DNA from: Consotaella aegiceratis | Lineage (GTDB): Bacteria; Pseudomonadota; Alphaproteobacteria; Rhizobiales; Rhizobiaceae | DNA length: 64,000 bases | Direction of reading: 5' to 3' | Assembly: GCF_036541425.1 (NCBI RefSeq) | Contig: NZ_JAZHFT010000020.1 | Span: 24,764-88,763 of the forward strand | In this document: piece after piece, positions 36,808 through 46,241 of the stretch | How positions within the stretch are numbered: position 1 is the stretch's first letter | Layout: every line of letters starts with the position of its first letter | Translations under genes and position numbers: made by a program | Notes under the pieces: model-generated | The model's input: only the letters and a program-made list of their open reading frames with translations | Told to the model about the DNA's origin: nothing | The model's database searches: none

Positions 36808-38697
36808 ATGCTGGACTCTCTTTATGTCGTGATCCTGATCGGCACCGGCCTCATCCTGCTGGCCGCCTTTTCCAGCCTTCTCGCCTTTCGCTTCGGCGCT
36901 CCCCTGCTCCTGCTCTTCCTGTCGATCGGCCTGCTCGCCGGCGTCGACGGGCTGGGCCTCGATTTCGATAATGCGCCGCTCGCCTATTTCATCGGCTCGA
37001 TCGCGCTCGCCGTCATCCTGTTCGACAGCGGCTTCGGTACATCGCTGCAATCGTTCCGCAATGCCGCTGCCCCGGCCCTGGTGCTCGCAACGCTGGGCGT
37101 CGCCCTGACCACGGCGATTTTCGGTGCGGCGGCGGTCTATCTGCTCGACCTGTCCTGGCTCGAAGGCATTCTTCTTGGCGCGATCGTCGGCTCCACGGAC
37201 GCCGCGGCGGTGTTCTTCCTGCTTCGGATCGGCGGCATCAACATCCGCGAGCGCGTGCGCGCCACGCTGGAGATCGAGTCGGGATCGAACGACCCGATGG
37301 CCATCTTCCTGGCGATCGCGCTGGTCGAACTTCTGTCGGCGGGCCAAGGTCTGGAGTCCGTGGATCGCCGCTTCCTGATCATGTTTCTCCAGCAGATCGG
37401 CATCGGCTTCGTCGCCGGTCTCGCCGGTGGCTGGATGATCCTCATCCTGGTCAACCGGCTCAATCTGGAGCGCGGGCTGACGCCGATCTTCACGCTCGCT
37501 CTGTCGCTGCTCGTCTTCTCGGCGACCGGGGCCGTCGGCGGCAGCGGGTTCCTCGCCGTCTACGTCGCAGGGCTCACCACCGGCAACAGCCGGATCCGCT
37601 CGGCGGCGACGCTGAAGCGTTTCCAGGACGGCATGAGCTGGCTGGCCCAGATCGTCATGTTCCTCGTTCTCGGGCTGCTGGCGACCCCCTCGCAGTTCGC
37701 CCAGATCGTCATCCCGGCCACTCTGTTGGCGCTGTTCCTGATCTTCGTCGCGCGCCCGCTGGCGGTCTGGCTTTGCCTGCTGCCGTTCAACTTCCAGCGG
37801 CGCGAGACCGCCTTCGTATCCTGGGTGGGCTTGCGCGGTGCGGTGTCGATCCTGCTGGCGATCCTGCCGATCATCGGCGGAATCGATTCCAACCGGATCT
37901 TCTTCAACACCGCCTTCATCATCGTCCTGGTCTCGCTTCTGGTCCAGGGCTGGACGATCGGCATGATGGCGCGGCGGCTCGGCCTGGTGGTGCCGCCCAG
38001 GATCGGTCCGGTCGAGAAGGTCGAGCTGGAGCTTCCCGGTACCGCGCACCACGAGCTTCTGTCCTACCGCGTCGTGTCGGACAGCCCGGTGGCGCGCGGG
38101 CAGCGCATCCCGCGCTGGGCACGCCCCTCTCTGGTGGTGCGCGACGGCAAGTCGATGCGGCTGCAGCAGGCCGGGCGGCTCCAGGCCAACGACTATGTCT
38201 ACCTCTTCATCTCGTCGCGCTATCCCCGGCTGCTCGACCGCCTTTTCGCCAGCCCGGTCGCGGTCACGCCCGACGACGTCGAGTTCTTCGGCGAGTTCGC
38301 CATCGAGCCGGATCGTCCCGTCCGGCTGCTGGGCGAAGCCTACGGGGTGACGCTGCCGGCCGGTACCGAGGATGTCAGCCTGGCCGATTTCATCACCCAG
38401 CGTCTTGGCGGCCATGCCGAATACGGCGACCGCATCGCCGTCGATACCGTGGAACTGATCGTGCGCGACACCGACGAGACCGGCGCGATCAGCGAAATCG
38501 GGCTGTCGCTCGCACCGGAACAGAAGGCGCGCCTGCCGCTGTTTCAAAACTGGCGGGACGTCAGCGCCTGGCTAAGGTCCTGGCTGGCGGAACGGAAGAG
38601 GCGAAAGCAGCTCCGGTCGGAGAAGGACACCCCGAATCTGCTGCTGTCTTCGGACAAGGCCAAGACCAAGCGGGACGCCAGGAGCCAGGACTTGTAA
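36808..38697 (+). CDS. Potassium/proton antiporter, CPA family (CvrA/NhaP2-like)
   Basis: 629-residue cation/proton antiporter. About 12 membrane segments fill residues 1-400. They include the acidic transport motifs LFDSGFGTSL and GAIVGSTDAAAVFFLLR, plus LEIESGSNDPMAIFL. A TrkA-C-like domain (about 410-490) and a C-terminal CorC/HlyC-type transporter-associated domain follow, as in E. coli CvrA. It is somewhat longer than CvrA. It splits the usual neighbours gap and pgk and lies behind the gap terminator. Confidence 0.9.
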   Translation: MLDSLYVVILIGTGLILLAAFSSLLAFRFGAPLLLLFLSIGLLAGVDGLGLDFDNAPLAYFIGSIALAVILFDSGFGTSLQSFRNAAAPALVLATLGVALTTAIFGAAAVYLLDLSWLEGILLGAIVGSTDAAAVFFLLRIGGINIRERVRATLEIESGSNDPMAIFLAIALVELLSAGQGLESVDRRFLIMFLQQIGIGFVAGLAGGWMILILVNRLNLERGLTPIFTLALSLLVFSATGAVGGSGFLAVYVAGLTTGNSRIRSAATLKRFQDGMSWLAQIVMFLVLGLLATPSQFAQIVIPATLLALFLIFVARPLAVWLCLLPFNFQRRETAFVSWVGLRGAVSILLAILPIIGGIDSNRIFFNTAFIIVLVSLLVQGWTIGMMARRLGLVVPPRIGPVEKVELELPGTAHHELLSYRVVSDSPVARGQRIPRWARPSLVVRDGKSMRLQQAGRLQANDYVYLFISSRYPRLLDRLFASPVAVTPDDVEFFGEFAIEPDRPVRLLGEAYGVTLPAGTEDVSLADFITQRLGGHAEYGDRIAVDTVELIVRDTDETGAISEIGLSLAPEQKARLPLFQNWRDVSAWLRSWLAERKRRKQLRSEKDTPNLLLSSDKAKTKRDARSQDL

Positions 38698-38799
38698 CAC
38701 AACGCCGCACCGCCGCCGGACGGGACGCCTGAGCCTTTGCGCACGCCCGTCTCGCGGACTATGGTGCGCGCCAATCCAACGAGGAGCCAGAGGGACCAG

Positions 38800-39996
38800 A
38801 TGGCAACGAAGTTCAAGACGCTCGATGACGCCGATGTCGCAGGCAAGCGCGTGCTGGTGCGCGTCGATCTCAACGTACCGATGAAGGACGGCAAGGTCAC
38901 CGACACCACGCGCATCGATCGCGTCCTGCCGACGATCCGCGAGATCGCCGACAAGGGCGGCCGGGTCATCCTGCTCGCCCATTTCGGCCGGCCCAAGGGC
39001 CAGCCCAATCCCGAGATGTCGCTGAAGCCGATCGCCGAGGCCGTCTCCGGCCGGCTGGGGCGCCCCGTCGGCTTTGCCGAGGAGTGCGTCGGTCCGGTCG
39101 CCGACGGCATCGTGCAGAACATGAAGGACGGCGACGTCCTGCTTCTGGAAAACACACGCTTCCACAAGGAAGAGGAGAAGAACGAAGAGGGCTTCGTCTC
39201 GCAGCTCGCGGCCTTGGGCGACATCTATGTCAACGACGCCTTCTCGGCTGCCCATCGGGCGCATGCCTCGACCGAAGGCTTGGCGCGCCACCTGCCCTCC
39301 TATGCCGGGCGCACCATGCAGACCGAGCTCGAAGCGCTCGAAAAAGGCCTCGGCTCGCCGGAGCGGCCGGTGGTCGCGGTCGTGGGCGGCGCCAAGGTCT
39401 CGACCAAGATCGATCTCCTGTCGAACCTGGTGAAGAAGGTCGACGCGCTGGTCATCGGCGGCGGCATGGCCAACACCTTCCTGGCGGCCCAGGGCATCGA
39501 TGTCGGCAAGTCGCTATGCGAGCACGATCTGGCGGAGACCGCCAAGTCGATCATCGCCAGCGCCGAGGCCGCCGGCTGCAGCCTGGTGCTGCCGGTCGAC
39601 GCCGTCGTCGCCAAGGAATTCAAGGCGGGCGCCGAGAACGAGACGGTGCCGGTTGGCGCCGTGCCGGCGGACGGCATGATCCTCGACGTCGGCCCGCAGA
39701 CCGTCGCCAAGGTCAACGAGTGGATCGACAAGGCCAAGACGCTGGTCTGGAACGGTCCGCTCGGCGCTTTCGAGATCGAGCCCTTCGACAAGGCCACCAT
39801 GTCGGCCGCCAAGCACGCCGCCGAGCGCACCAAGGCGGGTGCCCTGGTGACGGTGGCCGGCGGCGGCGACACCGTCTCTGCGCTCAACCAAGCCGGGGTC
39901 GCCGGCGACTTCACCTACGTCTCGACGGCCGGCGGCGCCTTCCTGGAATGGATGGAAGGCAAAGCCTTGCCCGGCGTGGAAGTGCTGAAGGCCTGA
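38800..39996 (+). CDS. pgk: Phosphoglycerate kinase
   Basis: 398-residue glycolytic kinase. The signature RVLVRVDLNVPMKDG is near the N-terminus. The loops LAHFGRPKG and NDAFSAAHRAHAS and the nucleotide-site glycines VVGGAKVSTKI and TVAGGGDTVSAL are intact. The ATG at 38800 is preceded by a purine-rich GAGGAGCCAGAGGG. The frame opens at 38737. A strong terminator follows. Confidence 0.97.
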   Translation: MATKFKTLDDADVAGKRVLVRVDLNVPMKDGKVTDTTRIDRVLPTIREIADKGGRVILLAHFGRPKGQPNPEMSLKPIAEAVSGRLGRPVGFAEECVGPVADGIVQNMKDGDVLLLENTRFHKEEEKNEEGFVSQLAALGDIYVNDAFSAAHRAHASTEGLARHLPSYAGRTMQTELEALEKGLGSPERPVVAVVGGAKVSTKIDLLSNLVKKVDALVIGGGMANTFLAAQGIDVGKSLCEHDLAETAKSIIASAEAAGCSLVLPVDAVVAKEFKAGAENETVPVGAVPADGMILDVGPQTVAKVNEWIDKAKTLVWNGPLGAFEIEPFDKATMSAAKHAAERTKAGALVTVAGGGDTVSALNQAGVAGDFTYVSTAGGAFLEWMEGKALPGVEVLKA

Positions 39997-40045
39997 ACCA
40001 AGGGCCGGGCTTCGCCCGCCAGGCGGGCGACGGAGTATCGATTGT

Positions 40046-40078
40046 CCCGCGCGAACGAGTTCGCGCGGGGCTTTTCTT
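40046..40078 (+). terminator. Rho-independent terminator after pgk
   Basis: An 11-bp perfect stem (40046-40056 with 40059-40069) is followed by CTTTTCTTT. It closes the pgk transcript. Confidence 0.85.
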
Positions 40079-40280
40079 TGGTGTGCTGCCAATCGCGCCG
40101 CGGACCATCCAACTGACATGCCGTTCTATGAACGGTGGCAGAATTGATCGCCTACAGGCAGAGACAAACGCGAGTGAACCGATCGCGAGTTCTGGGGCTT
40201 GTTAGGCAGCGCCGCATGATCGATATGTAGGTCGGGACCGCAACAGCGCATCAAGCACTGTGGCAACCAGGGGCGATGCT

Positions 40281-40574
40281 ATGGCCAAAACAAGGAAGAT
40301 CGACAAGTCTGCTCGGCAGAGAGATATGCGCGGCGTGGCTGGTCTTGTTTTGCCGCGCACCGTCATTGTGGCGCGTGAAGCCAGATCCGGAGACATCGGG
40401 CCAGCGCAGGACCAGCTTGCGCCTCAAGCAGCAAACGCGGCCGCCGCGATGCCGTCGAATCCGTTCAGAAGACCCGGCCCGATGGCGCGACCTCTGTCTC
40501 GCGAGGAGATATTGAAGGTGGCGCGTGCCGTCATGGAAAGGAATGAGGACGCCTTGCGCGAGCTGGCGAAGTAG
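40281..40574 (+). CDS. Small protein of unknown family, possible antitoxin of Doc remnant
   Basis: 97-residue protein I do not recognise. The N-terminus is basic (MAKTRKIDKSARQRDMRG), the middle rich in Ala/Pro/Gln, and the C-terminus a likely helix (SREEILKVARAVMERNEDALRELAK). It ends 2 bases before the reading frame of a Doc-type toxin, the place normally taken by the antitoxin. It does not show the Phd or AbrB pattern. The antitoxin role is inference from position and size. The frame opens slightly earlier at 40260. Confidence 0.55.
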   Translation: MAKTRKIDKSARQRDMRGVAGLVLPRTVIVAREARSGDIGPAQDQLAPQAANAAAAMPSNPFRRPGPMARPLSREEILKVARAVMERNEDALRELAK

Positions 40575-40576
40575 CC

Positions 40577-40972
40577 TTGGACGAACCCCTGTGGCTCACC
40601 GAGGAGTTGATCATCGAGTTCCATGATCAGCAAATTGAGCTGCATGGAGGCCAACAGGGCATCTGAGATCGAGGCGGACTGTTGTCGGCGCTGGCTCGCC
40701 CCAACAACCTCTACGCCTTCGATCTCCAAGCCGACCTCTTCGATTGCGCTGCGTCGCTCGCTTTCGGCATCGCTAAAAACCATCCCTTCGTGGACGGTAA
40801 CAAGCGCACGTCGCTGGTCGCGTCGATCACCTTTCTTGAGATCAACGGTTACGTCGTGGAGATTCCTGAACCGATCGCCACGCCCTTGTGGAACGGCCTT
40901 GCCGACGGAACCGTCACCGAGCGTCAACTCGCCGGCGTGCTGAGGGCGTTCTGGACCGACGCCCCGATATGA
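40577..40972 (+). pseudogene. Doc-type (Fic fold) toxin gene with in-frame stop
   Basis: The frame from TTG 40577 reads WLTEELIIEFHDQQIELHGG, then reaches a TGA at 40664-40666 and continues without frameshift into GLLSALARPNNLYAFDLQADL and the Fic motif HPFVDGNKRT. The family pattern at the stop is Gly-Ile-Arg-Asp, and TGA differs from the Arg codon CGA by one base, so a single C-to-T change explains the break. The catalytic His, Asn and Lys of the Fic motif are intact. A TTG at 40682 could start a shortened 96-residue product lacking the N-terminal part. Confidence 0.8.
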
Positions 40973-41016
40973 AAAAAGAACGGGGCGGCCCGCTGAGCCG
41001 CCCCGTTCTCGTCTTT
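40972..41016. terminator. Bidirectional terminator between doc remnant and dcu gene
   Basis: A perfect 12-bp stem (40978-40989 with 40997-41008) with a 7-base loop is flanked by AAAAAA on the left. It therefore ends minus-strand transcripts with TTTTTT. The right side has only TCGTCTTT. Confidence 0.85.
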
Positions 41017-41033
41017 ATCGTGCCAGCCTTACG

Positions 41034-42365
41034 CTACAAGAGCAGATTGGCCAGAACCAGCCCGACCGCCACGGAGACCCAGGTGCAGATCAGGCCTGGC
41101 AGCATGAAGCTGTGATTGAGCAGGTAGCGGCCGATCCGGGTGGTGCCGGTGCGGTCGAAGTTCACCGTCGCCAGATCGCTCGGGTAGTTCGGGATGAAGT
41201 AGTAGGCGTAGACCGACGGGAAGATGCCGATCAGGGTCGCCGGCGCCACGCCGAGCTGGAAGGCGAGCGGCCCGAGCATCTTGGCGGTGGCCGCCTGGCT
41301 GTTGACGATGATCGACACCAGGAAGAAGGCGAAGGCGAACATCCACTGATTGTCGATGACGTAGCTTTCGATCGCCGGCTTGATCACGTCGAGATTGTTG
41401 GTGACGAAGGTGTCGGCCAGCCAGGCGATACCGAAGATCGCCACGACCGCCGACATGCCGGCCCTAAACACCGGCCCGGCGACCATCGCCTTGGCGGGAA
41501 TGCGCGTCGCCAGCAGGATGATCGCCGCCGTGGACAGGAGCGCCATCTGGATCACAGCCCCCATGCTCACCGGCTTGCCGCTTTCGAGGTCGGCGATCGG
41601 CCGCAACTCGGGGAACATGCCGAGGATAACGATCGACGCGAGGCCGAGGAGGAAAATGAAGACCGAGACCTTCGCCGAGGTGGGCAGGACCACGCCGAGC
41701 GACGTGGCATCGGATGCGGCGATCTCGGCGGCGAACTGCGGATCGGCCAGCCGGCGCTGATAGGCCGGATCCTTGTCGAGATCCTTGCCGACGAAGTTCT
41801 GCACGGTGGCCGCCGTCAGCCAGCCGATGATGGTCGCCGGAATGGTGATCATCAAAACGTCGCCCAGCGTATAGGGCAATCCGCGCGTCTCGAATTCCGT
41901 CACCATCCAGACGACGGCCGCCGACAGCGGGCTGGCCGTGATGCCGAGTTGCGAGGCGACCGAGGAGACCGCCAGCGGCCGCTCCGGCCGGACACCGGTC
42001 TTGCGCGCCACGTCGGCGATGATCGGCTGCACGACGTACATGGTGTGGCCGGTGCCGACGCACATCGTCATGGTGTAGGTGACCAGCGGCCCGAGGAAGG
42101 TGACGGCCTTCGGGAAGCGCCGGAGCAGACGCTCCGACAGCTGCACCAGCCAGTCCATGCCGCGCGCCGCCTCCAGCGCCGAGGCGGCCGTCACCGCGGC
42201 CAGAATGATCAGCATGACATCGATCGGCGCTTCGCCGGGCACCAGCCCGAAGCCGAAGCACAGCACCACCACGCCGAGGCCGCCGGTGATGCCCATTCCC
42301 AAGCCGCCGATGCGCGCACCGATGTAAAGCGCAAGCAGCGTAATCAGCAGTTCGATCCAGATCAT
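41034..42365 (-). CDS. Anaerobic C4-dicarboxylate transporter (DcuA/DcuB family)
   Basis: 443-residue inner-membrane carrier for fumarate, malate, succinate or aspartate exchange, very similar in pattern to E. coli DcuA. Visible family segments: LITLLALYIGARIGGLGMGITGGLGVVVL, LGITASPLSAAVVWM, MSAVVAIFGIAWLADTFVTNN and NSQAATAKMLGPLAFQLGV. About ten membrane segments. Why an apparently aerobic-type genome keeps a Dcu carrier cannot be told from here. A single gene with its own terminator. Confidence 0.9.
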   Translation of the reverse strand: MIWIELLITLLALYIGARIGGLGMGITGGLGVVVLCFGFGLVPGEAPIDVMLIILAAVTAASALEAARGMDWLVQLSERLLRRFPKAVTFLGPLVTYTMTMCVGTGHTMYVVQPIIADVARKTGVRPERPLAVSSVASQLGITASPLSAAVVWMVTEFETRGLPYTLGDVLMITIPATIIGWLTAATVQNFVGKDLDKDPAYQRRLADPQFAAEIAASDATSLGVVLPTSAKVSVFIFLLGLASIVILGMFPELRPIADLESGKPVSMGAVIQMALLSTAAIILLATRIPAKAMVAGPVFRAGMSAVVAIFGIAWLADTFVTNNLDVIKPAIESYVIDNQWMFAFAFFLVSIIVNSQAATAKMLGPLAFQLGVAPATLIGIFPSVYAYYFIPNYPSDLATVNFDRTGTTRIGRYLLNHSFMLPGLICTWVSVAVGLVLANLLL

Positions 42366-42624
42366 CGAATTCGACCTTGATTGCTCTCAACAGACCAATG
42401 CAACAGCCCTCGCCTTCCATGGTTGGTGGGGCGGCGCATGATTTCGGCGGCCGTGGACAATCCCGGCAGGCCGCGAAGTCGGTTGGAAATAATCGATTTA
42501 ATCGGCAGGCCTAATGCGCTGGATCAAATAACGGGCAGCCCGGCGAGGCACGTTGACGCAGCGTTATCGGATGCATCCCCGTCGTGCGATATCGGGTCGA
42601 CGAACCGGCGCTCGCTTCGGACGA

Positions 42625-43650
42625 TCAGTCGCCTTCGTCCTCGTAGCCCACGAGATGGAGCGGCCGGGCCGGAATGCCGGCCAGTTCGCACCAGCGCACC
42701 AGCGCCTCCTCGCGACCGTGGGTCACCCAGACCTCGCCTGGCTCGATCTCGGCGATGGTCTCGATCAGTTCGTCCCAGTCCGAATGGTCGGAGATGATCA
42801 GCGGCAATTCGACGCCGCGCTGGCGGGCGCGCTGGCGGACCTGCATCCAGCCCGAGGCGAAGCAGGCCACCGGATCGGCGAAGCGGCGCGCCCAGCGGTC
42901 GGCAAACGCCGACGGCGGCCCGACGACGATGGCGCCGGCGAAGTCGCTCTTGCGTCCGGCCTCGACGGTCGCCGGCCGCAAGTCTCCGAGAGCGATGCCT
43001 TCGTCCTGGTAGAAGTCGCAAAGCTTCTTCAGCGCGCCATGGATATAGATCGGCGCGTCGTAGCCTTGGCCGCGCAGCATGGCGATCACGCGTTGCGCCT
43101 TGCCGAGCGCATAGGCGCCCACCAGGTGGGTGCGCTCGGGAAACTGCCGCACCGACGCGAGCAGCCGTCCGATCTCGTCCTCGGCCTGCGGGTGCCGGAA
43201 GACGGGCAGCGCGAAGGTCGCCTCGGTGATGAAGACGTCGCAGGCAACCGGCGCGAAGCCGGCGCAGGTGGGATCCGGCCGGCGCTTGTAGTCGCCGGAG
43301 ACGACCATCTTCAGCCCGTCCTTCTCCACCGCGATCTGGGCCGAGCCGAGCACGTGGCCGGCCGGATGGAAGGAGACCGTGACGCCGCCGACATCCAGCC
43401 GCTCGCCGAGCCGGGCGATCTGACGCTCCGTGCAGAAGTCCTCGCCATAGCGCAGGGCCATGATCGCCAGCGTTTCGGCCGTCGCCAGCACCTTGGTGCT
43501 GCCCGGCCGGGCGTGATCGGCATGGCCATGGGTGACCAGCGAGCGCTCCACCGGCACCACCGGATCGACATAGAAATCGCCCAGCGGGCAATAGAGGCCC
43601 TTGGGGCCGGGACAGAGGAGATCCTGCGGGCGCATCATCGGCACAAACAT
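42625..43650 (-). CDS. Ligase-associated DNA exonuclease (MBL/beta-CASP)
   Basis: 341-residue metallo-beta-lactamase nuclease of the group found beside bacterial ATP-dependent DNA ligases. The opening LLCPGPKGLYCPLGDFYVDPV and the metal motif THGHADHARPG are typical, followed by AGHVLGSAQI, SGDYKRRPDP and the C-terminal ISDHSDWDEL and VTHGREEALVRW. No ligase gene is within the window. The functional partner helicase lies 4 kb away. Start 43650 gives the usual length, with an alternative Met four codons later. No clear ribosome binding site. Confidence 0.92.
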   Translation of the reverse strand: MFVPMMRPQDLLCPGPKGLYCPLGDFYVDPVVPVERSLVTHGHADHARPGSTKVLATAETLAIMALRYGEDFCTERQIARLGERLDVGGVTVSFHPAGHVLGSAQIAVEKDGLKMVVSGDYKRRPDPTCAGFAPVACDVFITEATFALPVFRHPQAEDEIGRLLASVRQFPERTHLVGAYALGKAQRVIAMLRGQGYDAPIYIHGALKKLCDFYQDEGIALGDLRPATVEAGRKSDFAGAIVVGPPSAFADRWARRFADPVACFASGWMQVRQRARQRGVELPLIISDHSDWDELIETIAEIEPGEVWVTHGREEALVRWCELAGIPARPLHLVGYEDEGD

Positions 43651-43770
43651 AGGTCCGGCCGAATTTGAGGGAAAGCGGCCTGGGCCGAACGGCAACTTCC
43701 GCCGCCGCTCATCTGTCGGCGACGCGGCCCGCTTCCTATGTTGAAGAGATCGACAGGAAGGAGGATGCCG

Positions 43771-44166
43771 ATGCTGACCGTTCTGCAGAGCGACGGCCCC
43801 ATTCTCGTGGTCGAAGCCACCGGCAAGCTCGATGGCGACGACGTCGACCGGGCGATCGCCGCCTATGAGGAGGTGCTCGCCAAGGCGGCCGGCGGTAAGG
43901 TCTCCGCCCTGGCGATCATGCGCGACGTCACCGGCATGACGGCCGAGGGGTTCTTGAAGGACCTGCGCTACAGCCTGCCGCGCTTCCGGGAATTGTGGCG
44001 CTTCCACCGCGCAGCCGTGGTGACGGACAACGCCTGGCTCAGGAACATCGCCAAGGTCGAGGACCTGGTGCTTCCGAAGGTCGAGATCCGCACCTTCCCG
44101 CTCGACGAGGAGGCGGCCGCGCGCGCCTGGGTCGGCCTGCCGCCCGAGCCTCCCGCCGGCATCTGA
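43771..44166 (+). CDS. SpoIIAA-like (STAS-related) protein
   Basis: 131-residue single-domain protein of the SpoIIAA-like family, which includes lipid-binding and anti-sigma-antagonist-like folds of uncertain role. The pattern RFRELWRFHRAAVVTDNAWLRNIAKVEDL and FPLDEEAAARAWVGL is typical. GGAAGGAGG lies 7 bases before the ATG at 43771. No partner kinase or sigma factor is nearby. Confidence 0.82.
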   Translation: MLTVLQSDGPILVVEATGKLDGDDVDRAIAAYEEVLAKAAGGKVSALAIMRDVTGMTAEGFLKDLRYSLPRFRELWRFHRAAVVTDNAWLRNIAKVEDLVLPKVEIRTFPLDEEAAARAWVGLPPEPPAGI

Positions 44167-44282
44167 GGAGGACGCGGCCTCACCGGCTCCGGGCTGGAGG
44201 CCGTTGCATTCTTGGCCTTGCGTTCGCCGGGCTTTCGACGCATATCCCCGCCGCTTCCATCAGCGGTGGACGACGTCGTTTC

Positions 44283-45269
44283 ATGAAAACCTACCTTTCA
44301 GGCGATCCGATTGCCGATCGGCGCGCCGACTATGCGACGATGCTGGCGGAGGCCGGCGACGCCGGCGCGGCCGCCGACGTCATGGCCCAGGCGCTGGACG
44401 CCGCTCCGGACTGGGCGGCCGGATGGTTCCGTTTGGGCGGCCTCCGCGAGACGGCCGGTTCCGTCGAACAGGCGGCGGAGGCCTATCGGGAAGCGCTTCG
44501 GCTCGATCCGGCCGACAGTTTCGGCGCCGGCCTGAAGCTCGCTCTGCTCGGCACCATGCCGGTTCCCGAGGCCCCATCGCCGGCCTATGTCGAAGGTCTT
44601 TTCGACCAGTATGCCGACCGGTTCGAGACCGCGCTGGTGACGCGCCTCGACTATCGCGCGCCGCAGGCCATGGCCGAGGCCCTGGCCGCCACGGCCGGAG
44701 CCGACGCGGCCTTCGCCCGCGTTCTCGATCTCGGCTGCGGCACCGGTCTGATGGGCGAGCGCCTGCGCGGCCGGGCCAGCCGGCTCGTCGGCGTCGACCT
44801 GTCGGAGGGCATGATCGCCAAGGCGGCGCGCAAGGGGATCTACGACGAATTGCATCACGCCGACATCGCGATGTTCGGCGAGGCGGCGGCCTACGATCTG
44901 GTAACGGCCGCCGACGTCTTGTCCTATCTCGGCGACCTGTCTGCGGTCTTTGCCCACCTCCGCCGGATCGCGCAACCGGGCGCGCTGTTCGCTTTCACCA
45001 CCGAGCGGCACGACGGAACGGAGGACTTCATCCTCCAGCCTTCGCTGCGCTATGCCCATTCCAGCGCCTATCTCGTCCGGCTGGCGGAAACGCACGGCTT
45101 CGAGTTGCGGCAAAGCGAGGCTCTCGTGCTGCGTCAGGATCGCGGCGAGCCCGTCGGCGGGTGGCTCATGATCCTTGCGGTGCCGTCGCTCGGCATTGCG
45201 CCGTTCGAGGCGATCATCGAGGCTGCCTCTCCTGTCAGCGACGACCTCGCGCCATCGCTCGTCCAATGA
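44283..45269 (+). CDS. TPR-methyltransferase fusion protein
   Basis: 328-residue protein with an N-terminal TPR-like helical repeat (AGWFRLGGLRETAGSVEQAAEAYREALRLDPADS) joined to a class I SAM methyltransferase. Motif I is RVLDLGCGTGLMGERLRGR and VGVDLSEGMIAKA the adjacent motif, and DLVTAADVLSYLGDL follows. Such TPR-methyltransferases are recurrent in Rhizobiales. Target unknown. The start at 44283 is chosen by length and lacks an obvious Shine-Dalgarno. Confidence 0.85.
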   Translation: MKTYLSGDPIADRRADYATMLAEAGDAGAAADVMAQALDAAPDWAAGWFRLGGLRETAGSVEQAAEAYREALRLDPADSFGAGLKLALLGTMPVPEAPSPAYVEGLFDQYADRFETALVTRLDYRAPQAMAEALAATAGADAAFARVLDLGCGTGLMGERLRGRASRLVGVDLSEGMIAKAARKGIYDELHHADIAMFGEAAAYDLVTAADVLSYLGDLSAVFAHLRRIAQPGALFAFTTERHDGTEDFILQPSLRYAHSSAYLVRLAETHGFELRQSEALVLRQDRGEPVGGWLMILAVPSLGIAPFEAIIEAASPVSDDLAPSLVQ

Positions 45270-45410
45270 GCCCGGCGGCCTTTCGCGACGCCGTGATCCC
45301 GGTATTGTGGCGACAGGTGATGGCGCCGGAAGCGGAGACGAGAGCATGAGCCAAGCCGGGTGCGAGTTGTGGGATCGGCGAGCCGACTGGCGAACCGATG
45401 AGGTGCGGCC

Positions 45411-46046
45411 TTGAAGCAGCCGCTCCAGACGCTCGGCCGTTGGGCTTCGACCACCACCGCCCACTCGCCGCTCGAAGACGCGCAAGGCATCTTCACCGGC
45501 GTCGTGCTGGCCGCTCTGGGCGTCGCCATTCTCCAGCACCTGGGACTGCTCACCGGCGGCACCGCCGGCCTGTCGCTGATCGTCCACTACTGGACCGGCT
45601 GGAACTTCGGCGTCGTCTTCTTCGTCGTCAACCTGCCCTTCTATGCGCTCGCCATCGGCCGCATGGGCCTCGGCTTCACGCTCAAGACCTTCGCCGCGGT
45701 CGGCCTTCTGTCGCTGGTCACCGCCGTGCAGCCCAGCCTGTTCACGCTCGGCGAGATCGAACCCTTCACCGGCGCGATCCTGGGCGGCCTGACCATCGGC
45801 CTCGGCCTGCTGCTGCTCTTTCGCCACCGCTCCAGCCTCGGCGGCGTCGGCATCCTCGCGGTGTTCTGCCAGGACCGGTTCGGCTGGCGCGCCGGCCTGG
45901 TCCAGCTCGCCGTCGATCTCTGCATTCTGGCGCTGTCGTTTACGGTGGCCGAGCCGCCGCAGATCGCGTTGTCGGTGCTCGGCGCGCTGGTTCTGAACCT
46001 GCTCCTGGCGATCAATCACCGCACCGATCGCTACGTCGCGCAGTGA
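45411..46046 (+). CDS. YitT family membrane protein (copy 1)
   Basis: 211-residue protein with five to six membrane segments of the YitT/DUF161 type (GIFTGVVLAALGVAILQHLGLLTGGTAGLSLIVHYWTGW, VVFFVVNLPFYALAIGRMGLGFTLKTFAAV). Function is unknown, and transport has been suggested for the family. The TTG at 45411 is preceded by GAGG at a good distance. It is followed by a close paralogue. Confidence 0.88.
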   Translation: MKQPLQTLGRWASTTTAHSPLEDAQGIFTGVVLAALGVAILQHLGLLTGGTAGLSLIVHYWTGWNFGVVFFVVNLPFYALAIGRMGLGFTLKTFAAVGLLSLVTAVQPSLFTLGEIEPFTGAILGGLTIGLGLLLLFRHRSSLGGVGILAVFCQDRFGWRAGLVQLAVDLCILALSFTVAEPPQIALSVLGALVLNLLLAINHRTDRYVAQ

Positions 46047-46241
46047 CCCTGCGACAAAGCCGCGCCCTCCCGATCCACACGCAGCAGCCTTTCGCAAAAG
46101 GGGCTGCCTCGGACGGCGCGTGCCGCTATTCTAGCCCCGATGAATTTGCAGGCAGATCGATGCGATGACGCGTTTCACCGACATTGGCCCCGACCGGCGC
46201 CGGGCGCTCGCCAAAACCATCACCGCCACGGCCGACCGGCC

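Noticed and set aside
36547..38547. 666-codon minus-strand frame opposite the antiporter
   Set aside because: Composition is dominated by Arg, Asp and Gln, typical of antisense GC-rich frames. The plus-strand protein is a clear antiporter.
40664..40666. Selenocysteine reading of the TGA in the doc frame
   Set aside because: Relatives of this family have Arg here, the site is not catalytic, and no SECIS-like hairpin directly follows. A point mutation is simpler.
44298..46097. 599-codon minus-strand frame opposite the TPR-methyltransferase and YitT genes
   Set aside because: Antisense shadow. Both plus-strand genes are recognisable.
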